Shown here piece by piece: positions 1 through 7,613 of a DNA stretch of 13,622 nt. How positions within the stretch are numbered: position 1 is the stretch's first letter; each line of letters starts with the position of its first letter. The notes beneath the pieces are model-generated. The model was given only the letters and a program-made list of their open reading frames with translations, was not told where the DNA came from and searched no databases. Where the stretch lies: assembly GCA_050295355.1 (NCBI GenBank), contig JBNKPL010000063.1:1-13622 (forward strand). Reading direction: 5' to 3'. This stretch comes from CBFDBF01 sp050295355. Its GTDB lineage: Bacteria; Pseudomonadota; Gammaproteobacteria; Chromatiales; Chromatiaceae. The translations under genes and the position numbers were made by a program.

Positions 1-900
1 GACCGGGAACTGGTCCACCTCGTTGTAATAGCCCGTGTGATCGCCGAAGGGGCCTTCCGGGGCCATGTCGTCGGGGTGGATGTGGCCCTCCAGCACGAAT
101 TCCGCGCTGGCGGGGACCTGCAGATCCGAGCCGACGCATTTGGCCACCTCGGTCTTGCCGCCGCGCAGCAGCCCGGCGAAGGCGTACTCCGACAGGGTAT
201 CGGGCACGGGCGTGACCGCGCCCAGGATGGTGGCGGGGTCCGCCCCCAGGGCCACCGCCACGGGGAAGGGTTCGCCCGGGTGTTTCTGCTGCCACTCGCG
301 GAAATCCAGGGCGCCGCCACGGTGAGAGAGCCAGCGCATGATGACGCGGTTACGGCCGATCACCTGCATGCGGTAGATGCCGAGATTCAGGCGCGGCTTT
401 TCCGGGCCGCGGGTGACCACCAGCCCCCAGGTGATGAGCGGTCCCGCGTCGCCCGGCCAGCAGGTCTGGATCGGCAGGGCATTGAGATCCACCGCATCGC
501 CTTCCACTACTATCTCCTGGCAGGGGGCGTTCTTGCGCTCCTTGGGGGCCATGTCCAGAACCTTGCGGTAGAGGGGGAGCTTCTCCCAGGCGTCGCGCAT
601 GCCCTTGGGCGGTTCCGGCTCCTTGAGGGCGGCCAGCAGGACGCCTACCTCCCGCAGCGCCTCCACCGATTCTTCGCCCATGCCGAGGGCGACGCGATGC
701 TGGGTGCCGAACAGGTTGGCGAGGACGGGATGGGCGGAACCCTTCACCTTTTCAAACAGCAGGGCGGGACCGCCCCGGCGCAGGGTGCGGTCGCAGATCT
801 CGGTGATCTCCAGGTGGGGGTCCACCTCGGTGGCGACGCGGACCAGTTCGCCCTTGGCTTCCAGTTGCTGGATGAAATCCCTGAGATCCGCGTAGTTCAT
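1..900 (-). CDS. ubiD: UbiD, 4-hydroxy-3-polyprenylbenzoate decarboxylase (C-terminus outside window)
   Basis: UbiD is the prenylated-FMN-dependent decarboxylase that removes the ring carboxylate of 4-hydroxy-3-polyprenylbenzoate in ubiquinone synthesis. The 300 codons visible run from the ATG at 898-900 to the window edge. They begin MNYADLRDFIQQLEAKGEL and include family blocks NLGIYRMQVIGRNRVIMRW followed by SHRGG (about residues 170-200), and the acidic active-site stretch GPFGDHTGYYNEVDQFPV at the cut end. The family is near 490 residues, so roughly the last 190 are missing. An AGGA element precedes the ATG by about 8 bp. The start is 16 bp after the stop of the SH3/coiled-coil gene, so it is probably the last visible gene of an opdA-led operon. 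The partner prFMN synthase ubiX is not in the window. Identity is certain from the blocks. Confidence 0.96.
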   Translation of the reverse strand, partial: MNYADLRDFIQQLEAKGELVRVATEVDPHLEITEICDRTLRRGGPALLFEKVKGSAHPVLANLFGTQHRVALGMGEESVEALREVGVLLAALKEPEPPKGMRDAWEKLPLYRKVLDMAPKERKNAPCQEIVVEGDAVDLNALPIQTCWPGDAGPLITWGLVVTRGPEKPRLNLGIYRMQVIGRNRVIMRWLSHRGGALDFREWQQKHPGEPFPVAVALGADPATILGAVTPVPDTLSEYAFAGLLRGGKTEVAKCVGSDLQVPASAEFVLEGHIHPDDMAPEGPFGDHTGYYNEVDQFPV

Positions 901-916
901 AGTGCCGTCCTGGTGA

Positions 917-2356
917 TCAGACGCGGAAGCCGCCGTAGCGACGGCGAATAATCCGGCCCTTGAATACGATGCCGCCGATAAAGCCCGCCAGGGCCAGAAC
1001 GGGCAGGATCAGCAGAAACCAGAGCGAGATCCCCTCATCCACTTCGGCCTCGATGGCCAGCTGCTCTTCGGGTACGGCGAGCTGTTGCGCCGCGTCCAGG
1101 ATGATCTGGCGCAGCCGCTGGTTCTGGGTCACCAGGCGCTGAATGCGGGGTTCCACATCCGCCGAACTCTGCTGGGTCTGGCTGAGTTGATCCTGCATTT
1201 TGGCCAGCTCCGTCTCCAGTTCGGCGATACGTGCCTGGCGCGATTCGCTCACTGCGGCGATGGGGGTGAGCTTGAGCAGCTGTTCCCGCAGCAGCTCGGC
1301 GTCGATCATGTGTTCTTCCAGCTGGTTGTTGGCGGCCAGCAGCCGGTTTTCCATCTTCTCCAGCTCGGCGGCGGCGTCCTTATCGTCGTCGCTGGAGAGG
1401 GACTCCAGCCGCTCGACCTTGGCATTGGCCTTCTCCAACTCATCCTTTGCCTGGGCCAGGTCGATCTCCAGGGCGGCGACCTTGTCATCCGAGGCGCTGG
1501 CGCTCTTTCGGTCGGCGGCGGAGCTCTGCAGCGCCTTTTTGGCGGCGGCGAGCTGTGACTCCAGTTGTATGATCTGTTTGGCGCTGGCCTCCGATTTGGC
1601 CTTAGATTCCTGCAGGTTGGTGCGGATGATGGAGAGCTCCGACTCCAGCTGGCTGATGCGCTTGGCGCTGGCCTGGTCTGCCTTGGCGGTGGTCTCACTT
1701 TGCGCCTTGCGGGCGGCGGCGAGTTCCGCTTCCAGTTGCTTGATCCGCTGGGCGCTGGCCTGGTCCATGTTGGCGGCGGACTCAGTCAGGGTTTTTTTGG
1801 TCGCGGCCAGTTCCGACTCCAGTTGGGCGATGCGCTGGGCGCTCGCCTTGTCGGCGCTGGCGGTGGAGGCCTTCTGCGCCGCGCTCAGGTCGGACTTCAG
1901 TTTGGTGACCTGCGCCTGCTCCGTCTTCAGGCTCTTCTCCAGTTCGGCCACCTTTTTCTGGGCGGCGGCGAGCTGTTCCGGGTCCGCCCCGCTCTTGGTT
2001 TGAGAGGCGGCCTTTTTGGCCTCCTTCAGCTCGCTTTCGGTGTCCCGCAGCTGTTGTTGCAGGTCGCCAAGCTTCGCCTGCATCTCCAGCAGCTTGGCCT
2101 TGGCCGGCTTCTCCTGGGTGATGTAGGCGGTCTTGACCCAGCCCACCTGTCCGTTGCCCAGGCGCACCTGGGTGAAGGCGCCCGCCGTCTTCAGCTCTTC
2201 CACGGGGGTGCCGCTGGTCAGGTTCTTGATGGGATCGGAGAAGGTGGATTCCGCCCGTGGATAGAGACCCACCAGCAGTTCGTCAGTGATGTGGGCCGCC
2301 TGGAGGGGCAGGGCTACCAGCAAAAGCAGTAAAAAGGGTTTTACAACAGGCTTCAT
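917..2356 (-). CDS. Membrane-anchored periplasmic SH3-domain/coiled-coil protein (TIGR04211/YgiM type)
   Basis: The 479-residue protein has four parts. A signal peptide (residues 1-20, LLLLLVALPLQA) is followed by a bacterial SH3 domain (about 22-85, with LLVGLYPRAE and the GQVGWVKTAYIT end). A very long Ala/Glu/Lys/Gln coiled coil spans about 88-435, and one TM helix (about 444-464) is followed by a basic tail KGRIIRRRYGGFRV. This is the YgiM/TIGR04211 layout, but E. coli YgiM is only about 206 residues; the extra length is coiled coil, including 29-residue tandem repeats at 169-284. The expected topology is periplasmic SH3 and coil anchored in the inner membrane at the C-terminus. The reading frame stays open upstream to a TTG at 2533, but ATG 2354-2356 is chosen because it directly precedes the signal peptide, has a GAGAGA element, and avoids overlap with opdA. 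Exact function is unknown; cell-envelope scaffolding is inference. Confidence 0.9.
   Translation of the reverse strand: MKPVVKPFLLLLLVALPLQAAHITDELLVGLYPRAESTFSDPIKNLTSGTPVEELKTAGAFTQVRLGNGQVGWVKTAYITQEKPAKAKLLEMQAKLGDLQQQLRDTESELKEAKKAASQTKSGADPEQLAAAQKKVAELEKSLKTEQAQVTKLKSDLSAAQKASTASADKASAQRIAQLESELAATKKTLTESAANMDQASAQRIKQLEAELAAARKAQSETTAKADQASAKRISQLESELSIIRTNLQESKAKSEASAKQIIQLESQLAAAKKALQSSAADRKSASASDDKVAALEIDLAQAKDELEKANAKVERLESLSSDDDKDAAAELEKMENRLLAANNQLEEHMIDAELLREQLLKLTPIAAVSESRQARIAELETELAKMQDQLSQTQQSSADVEPRIQRLVTQNQRLRQIILDAAQQLAVPEEQLAIEAEVDEGISLWFLLILPVLALAGFIGGIVFKGRIIRRRYGGFRV
1505..1852 (-). repeat. Four tandem 29-residue (87-bp) coiled-coil repeats inside the SH3 protein gene
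   Basis: Residues 169-284 of the SH3/coiled-coil protein fall into four successive units of 29 residues. The first three share the pattern D-x-A-S-A-x-R-I-x-Q-L-E-x-E-L (starts at residues 169, 198 and 227). The fourth (from 256) is more diverged: EASAKQIIQLESQLAAAKKA. At the DNA level the recurring complement of Q-L-E-S-E-L and A-S-A-Q-R is visible every 87 bp. A 29-residue period equals four heptads plus one residue. Confidence 0.8.
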
Positions 2357-2372
2357 ATTTCTCTCTAATTCT

Positions 2373-4415
2373 TTAAGAGGCGATGCCGCTATGGCGCAGC
2401 AGCGCGTCGATGCGGGGCTCACGGCCGCGGAAGGCCACGAACAGCTCCATGGCGTCCCGGGAGCCGCCCTGCTCCAGTATATTATGCAGAAAGGCGTTGC
2501 CGGTTTCCTTATGGAATACGCCCTTCTCCTCAAACAGGGAGAAGGCGTCGGCGGACAGCACCTCGGCCCACTTGTAGCTGTAGTAGCCGGCCGCGTAGCC
2601 GCCCGCGAAGATGTGGGAGAAGCCGTGGGCGAAGCGGTTGAAGGCCGGCGGCCGCACCACCGCCACCTGATCGCGCACCTGTTCCAGGATTTCGTAGATG
2701 CGCCCGCCCCGGTCGGGGTCGTATTCGCCGTGGATGCGCATATCGAACAGGGAGAACTCCAGTTGCCGCACCATCTGCATGGCGGACTGGAAGTTGCGCG
2801 CCGCGATCATGCGCTCATAGAGTTGCTGCGGGATGGGTTCGCCGCTCTCCCAGTGGCCGGACACCAGATCCAGCGCCTCCCGCTCCCAGCACCAGTTCTC
2901 CAGGAACTGGGAGGGTAGCTCCACCGCGTCCCAGGCCACGCCGTTGATGCCGGACACCGCCGGGTAGTTGATGCGGGTCAGCATGTGGTGCAGGCCGTGA
3001 CCGAATTCGTGGAACAGGGTCAACACCTCGTCGTGGGTGAAGAGGGCGGGCTTGTCCCCCACGGGCGGCGAGAAGTTGCAGGTGAGGTAGGCCACTGGGA
3101 TCTGGTCCAGTTCTTCGGTGAAGAAGCGCGGGGCGCAGTCGTCCATCCAGGCGCCGCCCCGTTTCTTGGGCCGGGCGTAGAGGTCGAGATAGAACTGGCC
3201 GCGGATTTCGCCGTCGGCATCGCGGATCTCAAAGAAGCGCACATCCGGGTGCCAGGTTTCCACGCCCTTGATCTCGCGGATATCGACGCCGAAAAGGCGC
3301 TGAACGGTGGCGAACAGGCCGCTAACGACCCGGTTCTCGGGAAAATAGGGCTTTAGCTCTTCCTGGGTGATGGCGTAGCGTTGCTGGCGCAGTTTCTCGG
3401 CGTAGTAGCCGATGTCCCACGCCTCCAGCTCCTCCATGCCGTGCTCTTCGGCGGCGAATTTCTTCAGTTCGTCCAGCTCCCGCTGGGCCTGGGCGTGGGA
3501 GCGGTTCGCCAGATCGGTGAGGAACTCCAGCACCTCCTGGGGGGAGCGGGCCATCTTCTTGGCCAGGGAGCGCTCGGCATAGTTATCGAAGCCCAGCAGC
3601 TGGGCCGCCTCGTGGCGCAGGCGCAGGATCTGCTCCATGGTCCCGCCGTTGTCCCACTCTCCCGCGTGGGGCCCCTGGTCGGAGGCGCGGGTGGCGAAGG
3701 CCTCATAGACTTCCCGGCGCAGGGCGCGGTCGTCGGCATAGGTCATCACCGGCAGGTAGGAGGGGAATTCCAGGGTAAGCAGCCACCCCTCTTCTCCCCG
3801 CTGCTCGGCGGTCTGGCTGGCCTGATCACGGGCCGACTGGGGTAGTCCGGCCAGTTCAGAGGCATCCTTGATCAGTTTGCTCCACGCATGGGTGGCATCC
3901 AGCAGATTTTCTTCAAACTTGCTGGTCAGGCTGGATAGCTCCTGGTTGATCTCCTTGTAGCGCTGTTTTTTCTCCCGCGGCAGGTCCACGCCGGAGAGGT
4001 GGAAGTCCAGCAGGGCGTTGTCCAGGGTCTTGATCTGGGCCGGGTCCAGGGGTTCGCTGCCTTCGCGCACCGCCTTGTAGGCCTGGTAGAGCCGTTCGTT
4101 CTGACCCATCTCGGTGCCGTATTCGCTCAACTTGGGCAGACAGGCGTTGTAGGCCTGGCGCAGCTCTTCGCTGTTCACCACCGAGTTCATGTGCGAAACG
4201 GGGGACCAGGCGCGGCCCAGCCGGTCGTCGGCGATCTCCAGGGGCTCCACCAGATTCTTCCAGGTATAGGGGCCGTCCTGCTGTAGCAGCCGTTCGGTCA
4301 GCGCGCGGTTCTCCGCCAGCAGATGATCGATGGCGGGCTCCGCATGTTCCGGTTTGATTTTCGAGAAGGGGGGCAGGCCTTCCAGCTCAAGCAGGGGGTT
4401 ATCCATATTTGGCAT
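2373..4415 (-). CDS. opdA: Oligopeptidase A (M3 family zinc metallopeptidase)
   Basis: OpdA (PrlC) is a cytoplasmic zinc oligopeptidase that degrades short peptides, including released signal peptides. Translation from ATG 4413-4415 gives 680 residues, the length of the E. coli enzyme. The M3 active site HEFGHGLHH starts at His469, with Glu470 and His473; the third zinc-ligand region follows about 25 residues later in the block containing DAVELPSQFLENWCWE. Further typical blocks are NPLLELEGLPPFSKIKPEH (N-terminus), RASDQGP, FYLDLYARPKKRGGAWMDD and SHIFAGGYAAGYYSYKWAEV. The frame stays open upstream to 4868, but that part overlaps the GIDE-domain gene and is low-complexity, so it is not coding. 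A second ATG at 4404-4406 (MDNPLLELEG) is an equally good start; no strong ribosome site separates them. The gene starts the opdA-SH3-ubiD run. Peptide turnover beside an envelope protein gives no clear functional link. Confidence 0.97.
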   Translation of the reverse strand: MPNMDNPLLELEGLPPFSKIKPEHAEPAIDHLLAENRALTERLLQQDGPYTWKNLVEPLEIADDRLGRAWSPVSHMNSVVNSEELRQAYNACLPKLSEYGTEMGQNERLYQAYKAVREGSEPLDPAQIKTLDNALLDFHLSGVDLPREKKQRYKEINQELSSLTSKFEENLLDATHAWSKLIKDASELAGLPQSARDQASQTAEQRGEEGWLLTLEFPSYLPVMTYADDRALRREVYEAFATRASDQGPHAGEWDNGGTMEQILRLRHEAAQLLGFDNYAERSLAKKMARSPQEVLEFLTDLANRSHAQAQRELDELKKFAAEEHGMEELEAWDIGYYAEKLRQQRYAITQEELKPYFPENRVVSGLFATVQRLFGVDIREIKGVETWHPDVRFFEIRDADGEIRGQFYLDLYARPKKRGGAWMDDCAPRFFTEELDQIPVAYLTCNFSPPVGDKPALFTHDEVLTLFHEFGHGLHHMLTRINYPAVSGINGVAWDAVELPSQFLENWCWEREALDLVSGHWESGEPIPQQLYERMIAARNFQSAMQMVRQLEFSLFDMRIHGEYDPDRGGRIYEILEQVRDQVAVVRPPAFNRFAHGFSHIFAGGYAAGYYSYKWAEVLSADAFSLFEEKGVFHKETGNAFLHNILEQGGSRDAMELFVAFRGREPRIDALLRHSGIAS

Positions 4416-4460
4416 TATGTTTCTGGTCGTTGTTCTGGGTGCATTCCACAAGGGGGGCCT

Positions 4461-4489
4461 ATTCTGACACGATTCAACGGGCGGCCCAA
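4461..4489 (-). promoter_or_regulatory. Possible sigma70 promoter of the opdA run
   Basis: On the minus strand TTGGGC (4484-4489) is followed after 17 bp by CAGAAT (4461-4466). Match to consensus is modest (3/6 and 4/6). The 140-bp gap 4416-4555 before opdA holds nothing else convincing: only a 6-bp inverted repeat (4505-4510 with 4534-4539, loop 23 nt) that lacks a T-run. Confidence 0.3.
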
Positions 4490-4555
4490 TGGCGCCTGCG
4501 GCGTGAACCTCCATAGAGCCGGACGGTGGCGAAAGGTTCCCGATATATGAAGCGA

Positions 4556-5464
4556 TCAGGCGAGCAGGCGTGCGGTGAGCATCAGGGTGACCATGGCCCC
4601 GGCGATAAAGAACATGGCGATGGAGCCCGCGGCGATCCAGCGGTAGCGTTTTACCAGATCGAACTGGGGCCGGGGCGAGATGAGATAGGGGTGGCGGCGG
4701 TTGTCCGGCTTGGTCAGCATGTGCGGGATCAGGTTCTCCTGCTCTTCCCGATACTCCCGCTCCGCCTGGGCGGCGGCGGTGCGGCGGGCGGCCTCCCACT
4801 CGTGGGGATCGATGTCGCCGTCGCCGTTGCGGTCGAAGAGCTGCATCTTTTCCGGCTGCTGTTTCCACTCCTTGAGCAGTTCGCGGGCGATCTCGCTGCG
4901 GGCGCGGTGGTGGTCCATATCGTCCAGGGATTTGAACAGCCCGATGGCGTAGAGGTGGTTGCCAGAGTAGATGTATTCCTCGGTATAGCGGCGGGAGGCG
5001 AGGAAGTTGCCGCCGATCTGGTTACTGGCGCCGGGCTGTCGGGAGCCGTACCACACCTCTTTTTGTTTGGGCGATACCTCCGCCCCTTCCGGGTCGATGA
5101 TGCAGGCGCCCGTTTCGTCGCGCAGCAGGAACAGCTCCGTGCTGGTCTTCTTTTCCTCCAGCACCCAGTTGCCCTTGTGGTTCTTTTTGTGGATCTGATA
5201 GCGCCACCAGCAGCACTCGGTGTTGCTGAGCGGGGAGACGATGGGGATGCCCTCCATCAGTTCCGCGTTGCCCTCCAGCTCCACATAGCCCTGGTGGGCG
5301 GAGCGGATGCGGGCGGTGGGGGTGTCCTCAATGATGCGCGCCCGGTAGAGGGCGCGGAATCCGTAATAGAAACCGCCCAGGGTGGCGGCGCTGAGGACGA
5401 TCGCCCAGATCCAGAAATCGTCGGCCGGAAGGCGGGCGATGTGGGCCGAAAGATCGCCGATCAT
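4556..5464 (-). CDS. Two-TM GIDE-domain protein with an EF-hand, partner of LemA
   Basis: The protein has 302 residues. An N-terminal TM helix (about 17-37) is followed by a GIDE-type domain (about 50-180, with ARIRSAHQGYVELEG and CCWWRYQIHKK). A canonical EF-hand loop DRNGDGDIDPHE occupies 211-222 (Asp211, Asn213, Asp215, Asp217, Asp219 and Glu222 at the calcium positions). A charged helix follows and a second TM helix lies at about 276-299. GIDE is the membrane domain shared with eukaryotic MUL1-type mitochondrial ligases; there is no RING finger here, so ubiquitin ligase names often attached to such proteins would be misleading. Its ATG overlaps the lemA stop as ATGA and there is no separate ribosome site, which points to translational coupling. 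Pairing of LemA with GIDE proteins recurs in bacteria. Role is unknown; calcium binding is a prediction from the loop. Confidence 0.85.
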   Translation of the reverse strand: MIGDLSAHIARLPADDFWIWAIVLSAATLGGFYYGFRALYRARIIEDTPTARIRSAHQGYVELEGNAELMEGIPIVSPLSNTECCWWRYQIHKKNHKGNWVLEEKKTSTELFLLRDETGACIIDPEGAEVSPKQKEVWYGSRQPGASNQIGGNFLASRRYTEEYIYSGNHLYAIGLFKSLDDMDHHRARSEIARELLKEWKQQPEKMQLFDRNGDGDIDPHEWEAARRTAAAQAEREYREEQENLIPHMLTKPDNRRHPYLISPRPQFDLVKRYRWIAAGSIAMFFIAGAMVTLMLTARLLA

Positions 5465-6033
5465 TCGAACAGCGCTTTCACATCCACGTCTTTGGTCTCT
5501 TCCTCACTGAACTCCAGCAGTTCCGCCGATTTGAAATTGAACATGCGGGCCACGATTACGTCCGGAAACTGTTCGATGCGGACGTTGTTGTTGTTGACGC
5601 TCTCGTTATAGAACTCGCGCCGGTCGGCGATGCTGTTCTCCAGGCCGGAGATGCGGGTCTGCAGATGCTGGAAGGTCTCGTTGGCCTTCAGATCCGGGTA
5701 GGCCTCGGCCACGGCGAACAGGTTGCCCAGCCCCAGGCGCAGTTGACCCTCGGCCATTCCCAGGGCGCCCACGTTTCCCTGCTCCCGGGCGGAGGAGACG
5801 GCGGCCCGCGCCTGCATCACCTTCTCCAGGGTTTCCTGCTCATACTGCATGTACTGTTTGCAGGTCTCCACCAATTTCGGCAGTTCGTCGTGGCGCTGTT
5901 TCAGCAGCACGTCGATATTGGACCAGGCCTTGGACACCCCGTGCTTGAGGCTTACCAGGGCGTTGTAGATGGTGACGAAATAGACCGCGAGGACGGCGAT
6001 GATGCCGAGGATAACGAAGGTGCTGATGTCCAT
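5461..6033 (-). CDS. lemA: LemA family protein
   Basis: LemA proteins are small bacterial membrane proteins with an N-terminal TM helix and a helical bundle; their biochemical role is not established. This one has 190 residues, as usual for the family. A TM segment lies at about 5-26 (STFVILGIIAVLAVYFVTIYN). Family blocks follow: SKAWSNIDVLLKQRHDELPKLVETCKQYM, EAYPDLKANETFQHLQ, and near the end SVNNNNVRIEQFPDVIVA. The start is fixed by GGAG 7 bp upstream of the ATG at 6031-6033. It is the first gene of a two-gene unit with the overlapping GIDE/EF-hand gene and has its own extended -10 promoter about 30 bp upstream. Confidence 0.96.
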   Translation of the reverse strand: MDISTFVILGIIAVLAVYFVTIYNALVSLKHGVSKAWSNIDVLLKQRHDELPKLVETCKQYMQYEQETLEKVMQARAAVSSAREQGNVGALGMAEGQLRLGLGNLFAVAEAYPDLKANETFQHLQTRISGLENSIADRREFYNESVNNNNVRIEQFPDVIVARMFNFKSAELLEFSEEETKDVDVKALFE

Positions 6034-6062
6034 GATTGGCTCCGTTTTTTATTGGTGGAGAG

Positions 6063-6071
6063 AGTATAGCA
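6063..6071 (-). promoter_or_regulatory. Extended -10 promoter of lemA
   Basis: On the minus strand TGC-TATACT (TGn at 6069-6071, -10 hexamer at 6063-6068) lies 29 bp before the lemA ATG, giving a leader of about 23 nt. No good -35 is present at 17 bp, which is typical of extended -10 promoters. The region upstream of it is a GC-rich hairpin. Confidence 0.5.
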
Positions 6072-6091
6072 CCGGGCCGATGGCGGCCCGG
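6072..6091. other. 8-bp perfect hairpin between hydroxylase gene and lemA promoter
   Basis: CCGGGCCG and CGGCCCGG (6072-6079 and 6084-6091) flank the tetraloop ATGG. It starts 4 bp beyond the hydroxylase stop. It could end hydroxylase transcription on the minus strand, but no T-run follows, so it is not a canonical terminator. It also occupies the region just upstream of the lemA extended -10 box. Confidence 0.55.
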
Positions 6092-6095
6092 CGGG

Positions 6096-6953
6096 TCAGG
6101 CGTCGTCCTCCCACTGCCGCCGGTTGATGGCGTAGCCGCTGATCTTGCCCGTGAAGGGCAGCAGCAGCATGCCGGGCAGCCAGGCCACATCCTTCAGCTC
6201 GCGGTATTTGCGGATGCCGATGGTCATCCCCTCCTGGCCGGCCCGCGGTTGATCCCGGTAGGTGCCGAACAGCCGGTCCCACCAGGGGAGGTTGAAACCG
6301 AAGTTGCTGTTGGCCTCGTCGTCCTCCACCGAGTGGTGCACGCGGTGCATGTCTGGGGTGACCACGAACCAGCGCAGCACCCGGTCCACCCCCGCGGGCA
6401 GGCGGATGTTGCCGTGGTTGAACATGGCGGTGGCGTTGAGCAGCACCTCGAAGATCACCACCGCCACCAACGGCGGGCCGAGCAGCAGGATGGTGGCGAA
6501 CTTGATCAGCATGGAGAGGATGATCTCCAGGGTGTGGAACCGCGCCCCGGTGGTGACGTCGTAGTCCAGGTCCGCATGGTGTACCCGATGCAGCCGCCAC
6601 AGCAGGGGGATGGCGTGGACCATCACATGTTGCAGGTAGATGGCGAAGTCCATGGCCACCACCGAGAGGATCACCGCCAGGGCAAAGGGGGCCGCCTGGA
6701 GGTTGAACAGCCCGATCCCGTGGCTCTGGGCAAAGAGCGCGACCCCTACGGCGGCGGCGGGAAACAGCAGCCGCAGGATCAGGTTGTTGAGAAAGATCAG
6801 GGTCAGGTTGTTGCCCCAGCGCACCGCCTTGGAGACGGTGAGGGCGCGGCGCGGGGAGAGGACCTCCCACAGCGCGATCAGGGCGAGGACGCCAAAGAAA
6901 AAACCCAGGCGCACAGCCAGCTCATGGGCCAGGATCCAGTCGTTCCAGTTCAT
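6096..6953 (-). CDS. Fatty acid hydroxylase / sterol desaturase superfamily membrane protein
   Basis: This superfamily contains integral-membrane diiron oxygenases that hydroxylate or desaturate lipids. The 285-residue protein has all the expected histidine clusters: H109xxxH113, H122xxHH126, His140, NHGN at 179-182 and H203xxHH207, plus the C-terminal signature NLPWWDRLFGTYRD. Hydrophobic helices lie at about 13-30, 50-75, 88-107 and 145-172. A strong GGAGGAG ribosome site sits 9 bp before the ATG at 6951-6953. The gene is divergent from yrdA, sharing a 103-bp gap, and lies just upstream of lemA on the same strand. The substrate cannot be told from sequence; bacterial members act on fatty acids, carotenoids, sterols or ether lipids. 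Confidence 0.92.
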   Translation of the reverse strand: MNWNDWILAHELAVRLGFFFGVLALIALWEVLSPRRALTVSKAVRWGNNLTLIFLNNLILRLLFPAAAVGVALFAQSHGIGLFNLQAAPFALAVILSVVAMDFAIYLQHVMVHAIPLLWRLHRVHHADLDYDVTTGARFHTLEIILSMLIKFATILLLGPPLVAVVIFEVLLNATAMFNHGNIRLPAGVDRVLRWFVVTPDMHRVHHSVEDDEANSNFGFNLPWWDRLFGTYRDQPRAGQEGMTIGIRKYRELKDVAWLPGMLLLPFTGKISGYAINRRQWEDDA

Positions 6954-7056
6954 CTAGGCTCTCCTCCAGGAGGGAATGTTCGAAATATTTTTATTCGATG
7001 GGTTATCTGTTGAAATAGCACCTCTTTAGTATGTTACCAGACACAGAGGTTCCCTC

Positions 7057-7596
7057 ATGCCGAACATTCGATCCTTTCAGTACCTGCACCCCGCTATCGC
7101 CGAAGACGCCTGGGTGGATGAGAGCGCCGTGGTGATCGGCGATGTGCAGATCGGTCCCCAGGCCTCCATCTGGCCCCTCTGTGCGGTGCGCGGGGATATC
7201 CACTCCATCCGCATCGGCGCGCGCAGCAATATCCAGGACGGCAGCGTCCTCCATGTGACCCACGACAGCGACTTCAACCCTGGCGGCTTCCCCGTGGAGG
7301 TGGGGGAGGATGTCACCGTGGGCCATAAGGTGATGCTGCACGGCTGCACCATCGGCAACAACTGTCTCATCGGCATGGGCGCCATCGTGCTGGACGGGGC
7401 GGTGATCGAGGCCAAGGTGATCCTCGGCGCGGGCAGTCTGGTGCCCCAGGGCAAGGTGCTGGAGAGCGGCCACCTCTACCACGGCTCGCCAGTGAAGAAG
7501 GTGCGCGCCCTGACCGAGAAGGAGCTGGATTTTCTGGATTACGTCGCCGGGAACTACGTCAAGCTGGCGCAGCAGTACAAGGACGCGGGGCAGTAA
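7057..7596 (+). CDS. yrdA: Gamma carbonic anhydrase-like left-handed beta-helix protein (YrdA)
   Basis: The protein has 179 residues made of hexapeptide turns (for example VVIGDVQIGPQASI and CLIGMGAIVLDGAVIEAKVILGAGSLVP) forming a left-handed beta helix, ending in a C-terminal helix (from about 153). The zinc-site histidines of the gamma carbonic anhydrase class are His66 (SVLHVTH), His90 (VTVGHKVM) and His95 (MLHGCTIG). The block GEDVTVGHKVMLHGCTIG and the ending SPVKKVRALTEKE match E. coli YrdA closely. Whether YrdA-type proteins are active carbonic anhydrases is not settled. GAGG lies 7 bp before the ATG. Upstream, divergent from the hydroxylase gene, only a weak TTATCT-18-TAGTAT promoter candidate (7003-7032) is visible. 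Its 3' end faces lepB across a repeat element. Confidence 0.93.
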   Translation: MPNIRSFQYLHPAIAEDAWVDESAVVIGDVQIGPQASIWPLCAVRGDIHSIRIGARSNIQDGSVLHVTHDSDFNPGGFPVEVGEDVTVGHKVMLHGCTIGNNCLIGMGAIVLDGAVIEAKVILGAGSLVPQGKVLESGHLYHGSPVKKVRALTEKELDFLDYVAGNYVKLAQQYKDAGQ

Positions 7597-7613
7597 CGCG
7601 CTACCACCCACCA

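Noticed and set aside
37..951. 304-codon plus-strand open frame opposite ubiD
   Set aside because: It is antisense to unmistakable UbiD; such long mirror frames are common in GC-rich DNA and the translation has no family pattern.
1200..2003. Serine-rich plus-strand frame with apparent repeats
   Set aside because: It is the antisense image of the coiled-coil repeats in the SH3 protein gene.
2357..2533. In-frame upstream extension of the SH3 protein from a TTG
   Set aside because: It overlaps the end of opdA and would bury a clear signal peptide; ATG 2354-2356 fits.
4416..4868. In-frame upstream extension of the opdA reading frame
   Set aside because: It overlaps the GIDE gene, is low-complexity Arg/Pro-rich, and the family N-terminus begins at 4413-4415, giving the exact E. 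coli length.
4526..5611. 361-codon plus-strand open frame opposite the GIDE and lemA genes
   Set aside because: It is antisense to two recognised proteins, with Gly/Ala/Val-rich composition and no domain.
7040..7049. ACACAGAGG before yrdA, matching one 9-bp repeat unit
   Set aside because: It is a single unit containing the ribosome site of yrdA, with no neighbouring units or opposite arm; probably coincidence.
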